In this document: positions 1 to 5,487 of the stretch, piece by piece
Layout: each line of letters starts with the position of its first letter
Position numbering within the stretch: position 1 is the stretch's first letter
Made by a program: the position numbers and the translations under genes
Assembly (NCBI GenBank): GCA_902490245.1
Contig: CABUDB010000033.1
Coordinates: 1-10,784 of the forward strand
DNA length: 10,784 bases
Origin: an uncultured Collinsella sp.
Lineage (GTDB): Bacteria; Actinomycetota; Coriobacteriia; Coriobacteriales; Coriobacteriaceae
Direction of reading: 5' to 3'
Notes under the pieces: generated by a model
The model's database searches: none
Told to the model about the DNA's origin: nothing
What the model saw: only the letters and a program-made list of their open reading frames with translations

Positions 1-559
1 GGGTATTCAGACCGGCGACATCATCGCTATGGATCCGCGTACCACGGTGACGGAGAGCGGCTACATCAAGAGCCGCTTCCTGGATGACAAGCTGTCGGCG
101 TCGATTCTGCTGGGCCTGGCCCGCGCCGTTGCTGGCGGCGAGGTGACGCTTTCGCGCAAGGTATCGCTGCTCTTTACGGTGTACGAGGAGGTCGGCCACG
201 GCGGTGCCTTTGTGCCGGACGACACGCGCGAGATGATCAGCGTGGACATGGGCTGCGTGGGCGACGACCTGGGTTGCACCGAGCGCATGGTTTCGATCTG
301 CGCCAAGGATTCGGGCGGTCCGTACAACTACGACCTGGTGACCACGCTGTCCAACATCGCGCGCGAGCTGGAGCTCGATTACGCCATCGACGTGTATCCG
401 CACTACGGCTCCGACGTCGAGGCCACGCTCTCGGCCGGCTACGACATTCGCCATGGCCTGATCGGCCCCGGCGTGTACGCGAGCCACAACTACGAGCGCA
501 GCCACATCGACGGTGTGCGCAACACCTACGAGCTCGTCCGCGCCTACGTCCAGCGCTAG
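1..559 (+). CDS. M42 family metallopeptidase (glutamyl/leucyl aminopeptidase type), 3' part
   Basis: The 5' end lies outside the window; codons are in frame from base 2, giving about 185 residues to the TAG at 557-559. The family comprises cytosolic di-metal (Zn or Co) aminopeptidases that trim N-terminal residues from short peptides. Visible signatures, numbered from the Met at base 29: a RFLDDK stretch (D19/D20) carrying the bridging metal aspartate, YEEVGHGG (E53 catalytic base, E54 metal ligand), VDMG (D73 metal ligand), and near the C-terminus a GVYASHNYERSH stretch holding the last metal-binding histidine (probably H153). The ending is normal, with no frameshift. The missing N-terminal half should contain the first metal histidine and part of the lid domain. 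A strong terminator follows 33 bp after the stop, so this is the last gene of its transcript. Family assignment is firm; substrate is not predictable. Confidence 0.9.
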   Translation, partial: GIQTGDIIAMDPRTTVTESGYIKSRFLDDKLSASILLGLARAVAGGEVTLSRKVSLLFTVYEEVGHGGAFVPDDTREMISVDMGCVGDDLGCTERMVSICAKDSGGPYNYDLVTTLSNIARELELDYAIDVYPHYGSDVEATLSAGYDIRHGLIGPGVYASHNYERSHIDGVRNTYELVRAYVQR

Positions 560-592
560 GGAAGTAGTTTGCGACTCGGCTGACCAATCGCT

Positions 593-618
593 AAGGCCCG
601 ATTTCTCGGGCCTTTTTT
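593..618 (+). terminator. Rho-independent terminator of the M42 peptidase gene
   Basis: A perfect 9-bp stem (593-601 with 606-614, core GGCCCG/CGGGCC) with a TTTC loop is followed by further Ts to 618. It lies 33 bp after the peptidase stop and before the AT-rich promoter region of the next gene, so the two genes should be transcribed separately. Confidence 0.9.
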
Positions 619-628
619 CGCCTTAGGT

Positions 629-667
629 CGTTTAGTATTATGATGTATGTAATATGTTAACTAAACG
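629..667. promoter_or_regulatory. AT-rich promoter region with perfect 8-bp inverted repeat (candidate operator)
   Basis: The stretch between the terminator and the HTH-HipA gene is very AT-rich. It contains the inverted repeat CGTTTAGT (629-636) and ACTAAACG (660-667), arms perfect, 23 bp between them. Possible -10 hexamers are TATTAT (636-641) and TAATAT (650-655); I see no convincing -35. A promoter must lie here because the terminator at 593-618 insulates the gene. The dyad surrounds the -10 candidates and would suit binding by a regulator, possibly the HTH domain of the downstream protein itself. The repeat is seen directly; its role is inferred. Confidence 0.45.
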
Positions 668-682
668 CGTAAATTACTTAAC

Positions 683-690
683 GAGGTGAT
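683..690 (+). promoter_or_regulatory. Shine-Dalgarno that fixes the start of the HTH-HipA gene
   Basis: GAGGTGAT matches the complement of the 16S rRNA 3' end and sits 7 bp before the ATG at 698. The in-frame GTG at 686 and ATG at 689 fall inside this site and so are unlikely starts. This supports ATG 698. Confidence 0.75.
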
Positions 691-697
691 GCGGCAT

Positions 698-2071
698 ATG
701 AATACATCTGAGTACTTATCTATGGGTGATGCCGCCCGCCTGTTGGGCGTTACGAAAGCCCGCATATCGCAACTTGCCGCATCGGGAACGCTCGCGTGCG
801 ATATTGTGGGCGGACGGAAGATGGTTGAGTATGATTCTGCGCTCGCTTATCAAAAGGTCCGCAAACGTGGACGCCGTCCTGCGGCCGATGTGGGGCGCAA
901 GTTTACGCTGATGTCGGCCGACCATGAGGTCGCGCATGTCTCATTTGATCCGACACGTGAGTTTCCCTTCGAAATCGCCGAGGTGCTCGATGCGCAGAGG
1001 ATGCCGTTTGGCACGTGCTCGAGTTCTTCTCCTACGGTGAATAAACGGGAGCTCAACGTGTGGTGGAGCCATCGGTCGGTGCCCGATGTTCGCCCCGGGC
1101 TTATCTCGCGCTACCGCGAGCTGGGAATTGTCAACGGCGTTGAGGCACCGGTTCAGTGCCTGGGCCTCTCGCTTTCGGATTGCTATTGGCTGCGGCCGGC
1201 AGAATGCGACGGGCTCGAATGGCGAAACCTCAATTACTTCGAGAATGATTTTGAGCGATCGGCGCCCGAGGGGCGTTCGGGTTGGCTGGAGGGCATCGGT
1301 CTTAAAAATCCCGACAACACATCCGAGGGCGAGCTTCCTAAATCGTGGATGATTCGCAACGGTGTTCGCGTTCTGGTCAAGGGGTGCGGCATGGACGACC
1401 AACGGCCCTTTAACGAGGCGGTTGCAACGGCTCTGCATCGTCGCTTGCTTTCCAAGGGGGAGTTTGTTCCTTACACGGTTGAGCGCATGTTCGATGGCCC
1501 TGTGTGTCTGTGCGACGACTTTCTTGACGGCCGCGAGGAATATGTTCCGGCTGTTTACGTTAAGAACGCCCTTGGTGGCCAGCGAGGAAGTTCGACGTAC
1601 GACCGGTACTGCCGCTTTCTTGGTAAGCATGGAGCAGACGAGGCTGCCGTGAGAAGGTCTATGTCGCAGATGATCGTTTGCGATGCCCTTTTGGCCAACA
1701 GCGATCGCCATTGGCGAAACTTCGGCATCATCCGCAATGTCGACACCCTGGAGATAAAACCTGCTCCGCTGTTCGATAGCGGCAACTGCCTGTGGTACAA
1801 CGTACCAACTGCCGTGCTCGCAGCTGGGGAGTTTGGGTTTTCCGCTAAGCCGTTTGGGCCCGACCCTTCCGTCCAGCTGGCGCTTGCGGATTTGCTCGAT
1901 TGGTTCGATTCATCGCGGCTCAACGGATTTGTTGATGAGGCGATCGAGATTCTTTCGCAGAGCAAATGGGCCACGGCGGAGGGTCGACTCGAGGCCATCC
2001 GCCGCGGCTTCGAGCGTCGCGTAATCGAGGTTGGTGCCGCTGTTGAGGTACTTCGACACGTGCAGCGATAA
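698..2071 (+). CDS. Excisionase/MerR-type HTH fused to a HipA-like kinase domain
   Basis: 457 aa from ATG 698, chosen by its Shine-Dalgarno site. Residues 5-50 form a winged-helix/excisionase-type HTH (LSMGDAARLLGVTKARISQL followed by a wing-like GGRKMVEY). A basic linker at about 53-61 (KVRKRGRRP) follows. Residues 150-185 carry a GLSLSDCYWLRP block and a NYFENDF block that I recall from a HipA-like family common in Firmicutes. The kinase part begins near 205 (NTSEG, LPKSW), with a candidate ATP lysine K228 (VLVKG), E240 (PFNE), catalytic loop NSDRHWRNFG at 334-343 (D336 catalytic, N341 metal) and FDSG at 359-362 as the DFG equivalent. All kinase residues look intact. HipA toxins are Ser/Thr kinases, the classic target being glutamyl-tRNA synthetase; the target here is unknown. 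No HipB-like antitoxin lies beside it. Third codon positions look less G/C-biased than in addAB, which fits an accessory gene. Alternatives: a transcription factor with a sensor kinase fold, or a phage-derived regulator. Confidence 0.8.
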   Translation: MNTSEYLSMGDAARLLGVTKARISQLAASGTLACDIVGGRKMVEYDSALAYQKVRKRGRRPAADVGRKFTLMSADHEVAHVSFDPTREFPFEIAEVLDAQRMPFGTCSSSSPTVNKRELNVWWSHRSVPDVRPGLISRYRELGIVNGVEAPVQCLGLSLSDCYWLRPAECDGLEWRNLNYFENDFERSAPEGRSGWLEGIGLKNPDNTSEGELPKSWMIRNGVRVLVKGCGMDDQRPFNEAVATALHRRLLSKGEFVPYTVERMFDGPVCLCDDFLDGREEYVPAVYVKNALGGQRGSSTYDRYCRFLGKHGADEAAVRRSMSQMIVCDALLANSDRHWRNFGIIRNVDTLEIKPAPLFDSGNCLWYNVPTAVLAAGEFGFSAKPFGPDPSVQLALADLLDWFDSSRLNGFVDEAIEILSQSKWATAEGRLEAIRRGFERRVIEVGAAVEVLRHVQR

Positions 2072-2079
2072 ACCCGCGG

Positions 2080-3180
2080 CTACTTAAGTGCGCCGGTCAC
2101 GGTGCCGCCGCCCAGGACGATGTCGCCGCGGTATATAACGACAGCCTGGCCGGGGGCGATGGCGCGCTGCGGCTCGTCAAAGGTCAGCAACATTTGCCCG
2201 TCTTCGTCGCACGTAAGGATCGCTGCCTGGTCTTTCTGTCGGTAGCGGTACTTGGCGCCCACGCGGATGCCGCCGGCATCCAGCTCGGCCTCCATGCGGT
2301 CGGCAGGGGCGCTCCAGATCCAGTCGTTGGCCGTGAGCGCCGTGGCCGTCAGGTCCTCTGCCTCGCCCAGATGTACGGTGTTGTTGACGGCGTCGACACC
2401 CGTTACGTACACGGGATGCGCCATCGCGACGCCCAGGCCCTTGCGCTGGCCGATGGTGTAGCGCAGCGCGCCGTTGTGGCGCCCGACCACGCTGCCGTCG
2501 CGCCACACAATGTCGCCCGGTGCAGCGGGATGTTCGCAACGGCGCTCGATATAGCCCGCGTAGTCACCGTCTGGAATAAAGCAGATGTCCTCGCTTTCGG
2601 CCTTCTGGGCGTTGGTAAAGCCCTGCTCGGCGGCTATGCGGCGCACGTCGCGCTCTTTGTCTAGGCCTGCCAGCGGAAAGATCGTGTGCGCCAGGCGCTC
2701 CTGCGTGAGCGAATACAAAAAGTAACTCTGGTCCTTTTTGGGGTCCTCGCCGCGATGCAGCTGCCAGGTGCCGTCGGGCGCCTGGCTCGTTTTGGCATAG
2801 TGGCCTGTGGCGATGTAGTCGCAGCCCATATCCAGCGCCGCATCCAGCAACGCGCCAAACTTAATATGGCGGTTGCAGATGATGCACGGATTGGGCGTCA
2901 GCCCCTCCTGGTAGGCGTTCATAAAACGCTCGACAACGTTGCGGTCGAAGGTTTGCTGCAAGTCGAGCACGTGATGGGGTATCCCCAGGCGCTCGGCGAC
3001 GGCCTTTGCATCGGCGATGTCGCGGTCGACCTTACTCATGCCCGTGGTGGGATCGGGCGCGGGGCAGGTGAGGCGCATGGTGGCACCGACACATTCGTAA
3101 CCCTGACTTTTGAGCAGATACGCGGTCACGCTGGAATCGACGCCGCCGCTCATGGCGACGAGCACGCGCTTGTTGTGCAT
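2080..3180 (-). CDS. mnmA: tRNA-specific 2-thiouridylase MnmA
   Basis: 366 aa, normal length. MnmA adenylates and thiolates U34 of the tRNAs for Lys, Glu and Gln in the cytosol, taking sulfur from a cysteine desulfurase, directly or through relay proteins. Seen in the sequence: the PP-loop ATP-binding motif SGGVDSS at residues 11-17; the first catalytic cysteine C102 in NPCIICNRHIKFG (a further Cys, C99, lies in the same loop); YIATGHYAK at 122-130; DQSYFLYSL at 150-158; and the second catalytic cysteine C200 in ESEDICFIPDGDY. The C-terminal beta-barrel region runs from about 225 to 366. Start ATG at 3180 has AAGGAG (3190-3195) 9 bp upstream. It lies downstream of cysK on the same strand but is separated from it by a terminator, with its own probable promoter. 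It meets the HipA-like gene tail to tail across 8 bp. Identification is secure. Confidence 0.97.
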   Translation of the reverse strand: MHNKRVLVAMSGGVDSSVTAYLLKSQGYECVGATMRLTCPAPDPTTGMSKVDRDIADAKAVAERLGIPHHVLDLQQTFDRNVVERFMNAYQEGLTPNPCIICNRHIKFGALLDAALDMGCDYIATGHYAKTSQAPDGTWQLHRGEDPKKDQSYFLYSLTQERLAHTIFPLAGLDKERDVRRIAAEQGFTNAQKAESEDICFIPDGDYAGYIERRCEHPAAPGDIVWRDGSVVGRHNGALRYTIGQRKGLGVAMAHPVYVTGVDAVNNTVHLGEAEDLTATALTANDWIWSAPADRMEAELDAGGIRVGAKYRYRQKDQAAILTCDEDGQMLLTFDEPQRAIAPGQAVVIYRGDIVLGGGTVTGALK

Positions 3181-3208
3181 GGGGAGGTTCTCCTTGGTGG
3201 CATGTGGC

Positions 3209-3248
3209 CAAAAAAGAAAAGCGGCGCGGGAGGCTGGTTCCGCGCCGC
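3209..3248 (-). terminator. Rho-independent terminator between cysK and mnmA
   Basis: On the minus strand, GCGGCGCGG (3248-3240) pairs perfectly with CCGCGCCGC (3229-3221) around a 10-nt loop and is followed by TTTTCTTTTTT (3220-3210). It lies 112 bp after the cysK stop and ends only about 30 bp before the mnmA ATG. It should end cysK transcripts. Since the likely mnmA start site falls inside the left arm, it could also attenuate transcripts entering mnmA. Confidence 0.88.
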
Positions 3249-3252
3249 AGAC

Positions 3253-3261
3253 ATTGTAGCA
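3253..3261 (-). promoter_or_regulatory. Extended -10 promoter, probably for mnmA
   Basis: The minus strand reads TGCTACAAT: an extended -10 (TG, one base, then TACAAT, five of six to consensus). No good -35 is visible, which is acceptable for extended -10 promoters. Transcription would start near 3246, inside the terminator stem at 3221-3248. Confidence 0.5.
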
Positions 3262-3266
3262 AGTTC

Positions 3267-3286
3267 GGGCGTCCTGTGGGACACCC
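3267..3286 (-). other. Hairpin in the cysK 3' region
   Basis: Minus-strand RNA GGGUGUCC pairs with GGACGCCC (8 bp, one G-U) around a CACA loop. No U-run follows, so it is not a terminator. It sits just upstream of the mnmA -10. It could protect the cysK transcript or serve as a DNA site; function unknown. Confidence 0.45.
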
Positions 3287-3339
3287 TGTTGGGATGAGCT
3301 CAGGCTGCCAGAAGAGAGGGGAGACCGGCGTGCCTTGGA

Positions 3340-3356
3340 CTCGTTCTAAGAACGAG
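3340..3356. repeat. 17-bp perfect palindrome just after the cysK stop
   Basis: CTCGTTCT and AGAACGAG flank a single central base; as RNA it folds to a 7-bp stem with a 3-nt loop. It begins 5 bp after the cysK stop codon and lacks a T-run. It may be an mRNA 3'-stabilising hairpin or a protein-binding site. It does not match the usual actinobacterial LexA box, whose GAAC and GTTC halves are in the opposite order. Confidence 0.5.
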
Positions 3357-3360
3357 AGCT

Positions 3361-4299
3361 CTAGTCCTGGAAGAGTGCCGTGGACAGGTAGCGCTCGCCG
3401 GTGTCGGCGAGCAGCGCCACGATGGTCTTGCCCTCGTTCTCGGGGCGCTTGGCCAGCTGCAGTGCGGCCCACACGGCGGCGCCGGACGAAATGCCCACGA
3501 GCACGCCCTCCTTGTGGCCCACGGCGCGGCCGGTGGCAAAGGCGTCGTCGTTCTCGACGGGGATGATCTCGTCGTAGACCTGGGTGTCGAGGACGTCGGG
3601 CACAAAGCCGGCACCGATACCCTGGATCTTGTGCGGGCCGGCCTGGCCCTTAGAGAGCACCGGGGAGGTGGCGGGCTCGACGGCGACGACCTGAATCTCG
3701 GGGTTTTGCTCCTTGAGGAACTCGCCCACGCCGGTCACGGTGCCGCCGGTGCCGACGCCGGCGACGAAGATGTCGACCTTGCCGTCGGTGTCGTCCCAGA
3801 TCTCGGGGCCGGTCGTGGCCTTGTGAATGGCCGGGTTCGCGGGGTTCACAAACTGGCCGGCGATGATGCTGTTGGGGGTCTCCTTCTGCAACTCTTCGGC
3901 CTTGGCGATAGCGCCCTTCATGCCTTTGGAGCCGTCGGTGAGCACGAGCTGCGCACCGTATGCCTGCATCAGCTTGCGGCGCTCGACGGACATGGTCTCG
4001 GGCATGGTGATGATCACCTTGTAGCCGCGGGCGGCCGCCACCGAGGCGATGCCGACGCCGGTGTTGCCGCTCGTGGGCTCGATGATGGTGTAGTCGCCGC
4101 CACGCACGAGCTTGCCTGCCTTCTCGGCCTCGTCAATCATGTTCTTGGCGACGCGGTCTTTAACGGATCCGGCGGGGTTGAAGTATTCCAGCTTGACGAG
4201 CACGCGGGCCTTGAGGTCCTCATCGGCCTCAAAGTGGGTGAGCTCCAGGAGCGGGGTGTGGCCGATAAGCTGATCGATGGACGTGTAAACCTTGCTCAT
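3361..4299 (-). CDS. cysK: Cysteine synthase A (O-acetylserine sulfhydrylase)
   Basis: 312 aa, normal for the family. This PLP enzyme converts O-acetylserine plus sulfide to cysteine in the cytosol. Seen: the PLP lysine K47 in NPAGSVKDR; the substrate loop TSGNTG at 76-81; the phosphate-binding loop GTGGT at 183-187; GIGAGFVPD at 227-235; GISSGAA at 269-275; and the typical C-terminal DTGERYLST. The start ATG at 4299 has GGAGG (4306-4310) 6 bp upstream. No cysE or sulfide-producing genes are adjacent. The gene diverges from an Rrf2-family regulator across a 253-bp region with a probable promoter and dyad sites, as expected for a CymR/IscR-type sulfur switch. Cystathionine beta-synthase-like or O-phosphoserine-using relatives share the fold, but length and motifs fit CysK best. 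Confidence 0.95.
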   Translation of the reverse strand: MSKVYTSIDQLIGHTPLLELTHFEADEDLKARVLVKLEYFNPAGSVKDRVAKNMIDEAEKAGKLVRGGDYTIIEPTSGNTGVGIASVAAARGYKVIITMPETMSVERRKLMQAYGAQLVLTDGSKGMKGAIAKAEELQKETPNSIIAGQFVNPANPAIHKATTGPEIWDDTDGKVDIFVAGVGTGGTVTGVGEFLKEQNPEIQVVAVEPATSPVLSKGQAGPHKIQGIGAGFVPDVLDTQVYDEIIPVENDDAFATGRAVGHKEGVLVGISSGAAVWAALQLAKRPENEGKTIVALLADTGERYLSTALFQD

Positions 4300-4349
4300 G
4301 ATGAACCTCCAAAGTGTTCAAATGACTGGATACCGTGTGGTTTTACGGT

Positions 4350-4417
4350 GTGTCTAGCAGCTAAACCCATAAACCTTATAGGTTGTTCGTTTAGCTGTTG
4401 GGAAGCATAGTAGACAC
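4350..4417. promoter_or_regulatory. Nested inverted repeats at the cysK transcription start and leader
   Basis: Three concentric perfect pairs: GTGTCTA (4350-4356) with TAGACAC (4411-4417); CAGCTAAAC (4358-4366) with GTTTAGCTG (4389-4397); and AACCT (4372-4376) with AGGTT (4380-4384). With the proposed -10 at 4407-4412, cysK RNA would begin near 4400, so the 9-bp pair would form a stem-loop at its very 5' end. It may act as DNA (operator) or RNA (leader structure). A small ACCGT/ACGGT pair (4332-4336 with 4345-4349) lies further along the leader. Confidence 0.55.
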
Positions 4418-4435
4418 CAAAGCCTAGTAATGCAA
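4407..4435 (-). promoter_or_regulatory. Probable cysK promoter
   Basis: Minus strand: -35 TTGCAT (4435-4430), 17-bp spacer, -10 TACTAT (4412-4407). The hexamers are only three and four of six to consensus, but spacing is ideal. The predicted start near 4400 gives a leader of about 100 nt. The -35 overlaps the left arm of the TGCAATA dyad at 4431-4457. Confidence 0.5.
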
Positions 4436-4457
4436 TAGGAAATAGGAGATTATTGCA
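4431..4457. promoter_or_regulatory. 27-bp dyad, candidate Rrf2-regulator operator
   Basis: TGCAATA (4431-4437) and TATTGCA (4451-4457) are perfect 7-bp inverted arms with 13 bp between. Overall length is in the range of the long pseudo-palindromes bound by Rrf2-family dimers. It covers the cysK -35 and lies upstream of the divergent Rrf2 gene. Function is inferred from position. Confidence 0.45.
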
Positions 4458-4488
4458 AGTTGATTAACCATCTTGACCGGAACGGGTA

Positions 4489-4516
4489 TTTTCAAAGCCA
4501 ATTTTTCGGCTAGAAT
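4489..4516 (+). promoter_or_regulatory. Probable promoter of the Rrf2-family gene
   Basis: -35 TTTTCA (4489-4494), 16-bp spacer, -10 TAGAAT (4511-4516, five of six to consensus). Transcription would start near 4523, leaving about a 30-nt leader with AAAGG (4537-4541) as a modest ribosome binding site. Confidence 0.45.
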
Positions 4517-4552
4517 TTCAACGGACTAAAAGACCGAAAGGCAGCACTATAT

Positions 4553-4981
4553 ATGTTGGTTTCCACAAAGGGCAGATATGCCCTGCGCGTTATGGTCGAC
4601 CTGGCCGAGCATCAGGCGGCCGGTCGCATCCCGCTCAAAGAGATCGCGGCGCGCCAGGGGATTTCGGAGAAGTACCTCGAGACTATTCTGGCTACGCTCG
4701 TGCGCGCCAACATGCTCTCGGGCATGCGCGGCAAGGGCGGCGGCTATGTGCTCACGCGCCCGCCCGAGCAGTACACGGTGGGCGAGATCTTGCGCCTGAC
4801 CGAGGGCAGCCTGGCGCCGGTCGCCTGCCTGGATGGCGACTGCAAGGGTTGTTCGCGCTCTGACGAGTGCCCCACGCTCGACGTGTGGAAGAACCTGGAC
4901 AAGCTCATCAACGACTACCTCGACGGTGTGACGCTTGATCAACTTGTCGCTCCCAACGAAGGCTACGACTACGTGATCTAG
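4553..4981 (+). CDS. Rrf2-family transcriptional regulator (CymR/IscR-like) with four clustered cysteines
   Basis: 142 aa. Rrf2 proteins are small dimeric winged-helix regulators, several of which sense Fe-S clusters, NO or cysteine status. The N-terminus (STKGRYALRVMVDLAEHQ), the recognition-helix area (IPLKEIAARQGISEKYLE, about 26-43), the wing (RGKGGGYVL, 59-67) and YTVGEILRLTEG (74-85) are classic. Cysteines C92, C97, C100 and C106 lie where IscR has its three cluster cysteines, followed by the usual VW and a helical tail. IscR's histidine ligand position appears to be Leu109. The first half also resembles Bacillus CymR closely, but CymR lacks these cysteines. Divergent placement next to cysK supports control of cysteine synthesis. 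Start ATG 4553 has AAAGG 11 bp upstream. Family is secure; whether it holds a cluster is inferred. Confidence 0.92.
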   Translation: MLVSTKGRYALRVMVDLAEHQAAGRIPLKEIAARQGISEKYLETILATLVRANMLSGMRGKGGGYVLTRPPEQYTVGEILRLTEGSLAPVACLDGDCKGCSRSDECPTLDVWKNLDKLINDYLDGVTLDQLVAPNEGYDYVI

Positions 4982-5042
4982 CCCACCTGCCATTTGGGGA
5001 CGGGGTGTAAATTGCAGATTCTCTCGCCCTTTGAGACTTGGC

Positions 5043-5086
5043 AAATAAGAAGGCCGCCCATTTTTGCGATGGGCGGCCTTCGTTTT
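5043..5086. terminator. Bidirectional terminator between the Rrf2 gene and the membrane-protein gene
   Basis: A 13-bp perfect stem (5049-5061 with 5069-5081, core GGCCGCCCAT/ATGGGCGGCC) with a 7-nt loop. On the plus strand TTTT follows at 5083-5086; on the minus strand TTATTT follows. It lies 67 bp after the Rrf2 stop and 41 bp after the minus-strand gene's stop, so it serves both convergent genes. Confidence 0.88.
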
Positions 5087-5121
5087 GGGCTGTTGAGACG
5101 GGCGCGGCCGGAATGGCCGTT

Positions 5122-5487
5122 TTAGCCCTCGGCGATGCTGTCGAGGATGCTGCGCATGATGGACACCAGGATGCTGCCCATAAAGGCCGATCCAAAGCTG
5201 GCGATGGAGATACCCGCGCCCAGCAGATTGACCGACAGATAGCTGGCCAGCTCGAGCATAAAGCTGTTGACTACGAGCTGAAAAATACCCAGCGTAATGA
5301 TCGTGAGCGGCAGCGAGATGACCGTCAGGAACGGCTTGACGAGCGAATCGACGATGTTCAGGAACAGTCCCACGAAGGCGAAACAGACCCAGGCCTCGGC
5401 AAAACCGAAGGGCTGGATGCCGGGAACGAGGAACGTGGCAATCGCGATGGCGATCGAGGTAAAGAGCCAGTTAAGCATAAAGCGCAT
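5122..5487 (-). CDS. Phage holin family (superfamily IV, PF04020-type) membrane protein
   Basis: 121 aa, hydrophobic, with about four membrane segments: roughly residues 5-24, 30-48, 53-83 (LTVISLPLTIITLGIFQLVVN, containing the family's LPLT-x-LTLG signature) and 88-115. The basic N-terminus (MRFMLNW) and the NIVDSLVKPFLT stretch are typical. Despite the name, chromosomal members such as Bacillus YvlD are not phage lysis proteins; they are small inner-membrane proteins, some linked to envelope stress. No lysin or phage gene lies near. Start ATG 5487 has AAAGGA (5496-5501) 8 bp upstream, favouring it over the internal Met4. It appears monocistronic and ends at a shared bidirectional terminator. 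Family is fairly secure; function is unknown. Confidence 0.88.
   Translation of the reverse strand: MRFMLNWLFTSIAIAIATFLVPGIQPFGFAEAWVCFAFVGLFLNIVDSLVKPFLTVISLPLTIITLGIFQLVVNSFMLELASYLSVNLLGAGISIASFGSAFMGSILVSIMRSILDSIAEG

Noticed and set aside
1..559. M42 peptidase fragment as a pseudogene
   Set aside because: The frame is open to the window edge with intact metal-site motifs; it is simply cut by the window.
941..1711. 256-codon minus-strand frame inside the HTH-HipA gene
   Set aside because: No recognisable motifs and no ribosome binding site noted; the plus-strand frame has clear HTH and kinase motifs.
698..2071. HTH-HipA gene as part of a larger mobile island
   Set aside because: Only one gene; no direct repeats, integrase, tRNA end or attachment-like sequence found at either border.
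3209..3360. T-box riboswitch upstream of mnmA (AACAGGGTG-like stretch followed by a terminator)
   Set aside because: The stretch continues TCCCAC rather than the conserved GGNACC, only about 110 nt are available after cysK, no Stem I or AGAGA-type features are visible, and mnmA is not a typical T-box target.
3514..4410. 298-codon plus-strand frame opposite cysK
   Set aside because: Antisense to cysK, rich in Gly, Asp, Leu and His with no domain; cysK is beyond doubt.
5122..5487. Holin-like gene as evidence of a prophage
   Set aside because: PF04020-type proteins are widespread chromosomal membrane proteins; no lysin, structural or integrase genes lie nearby.
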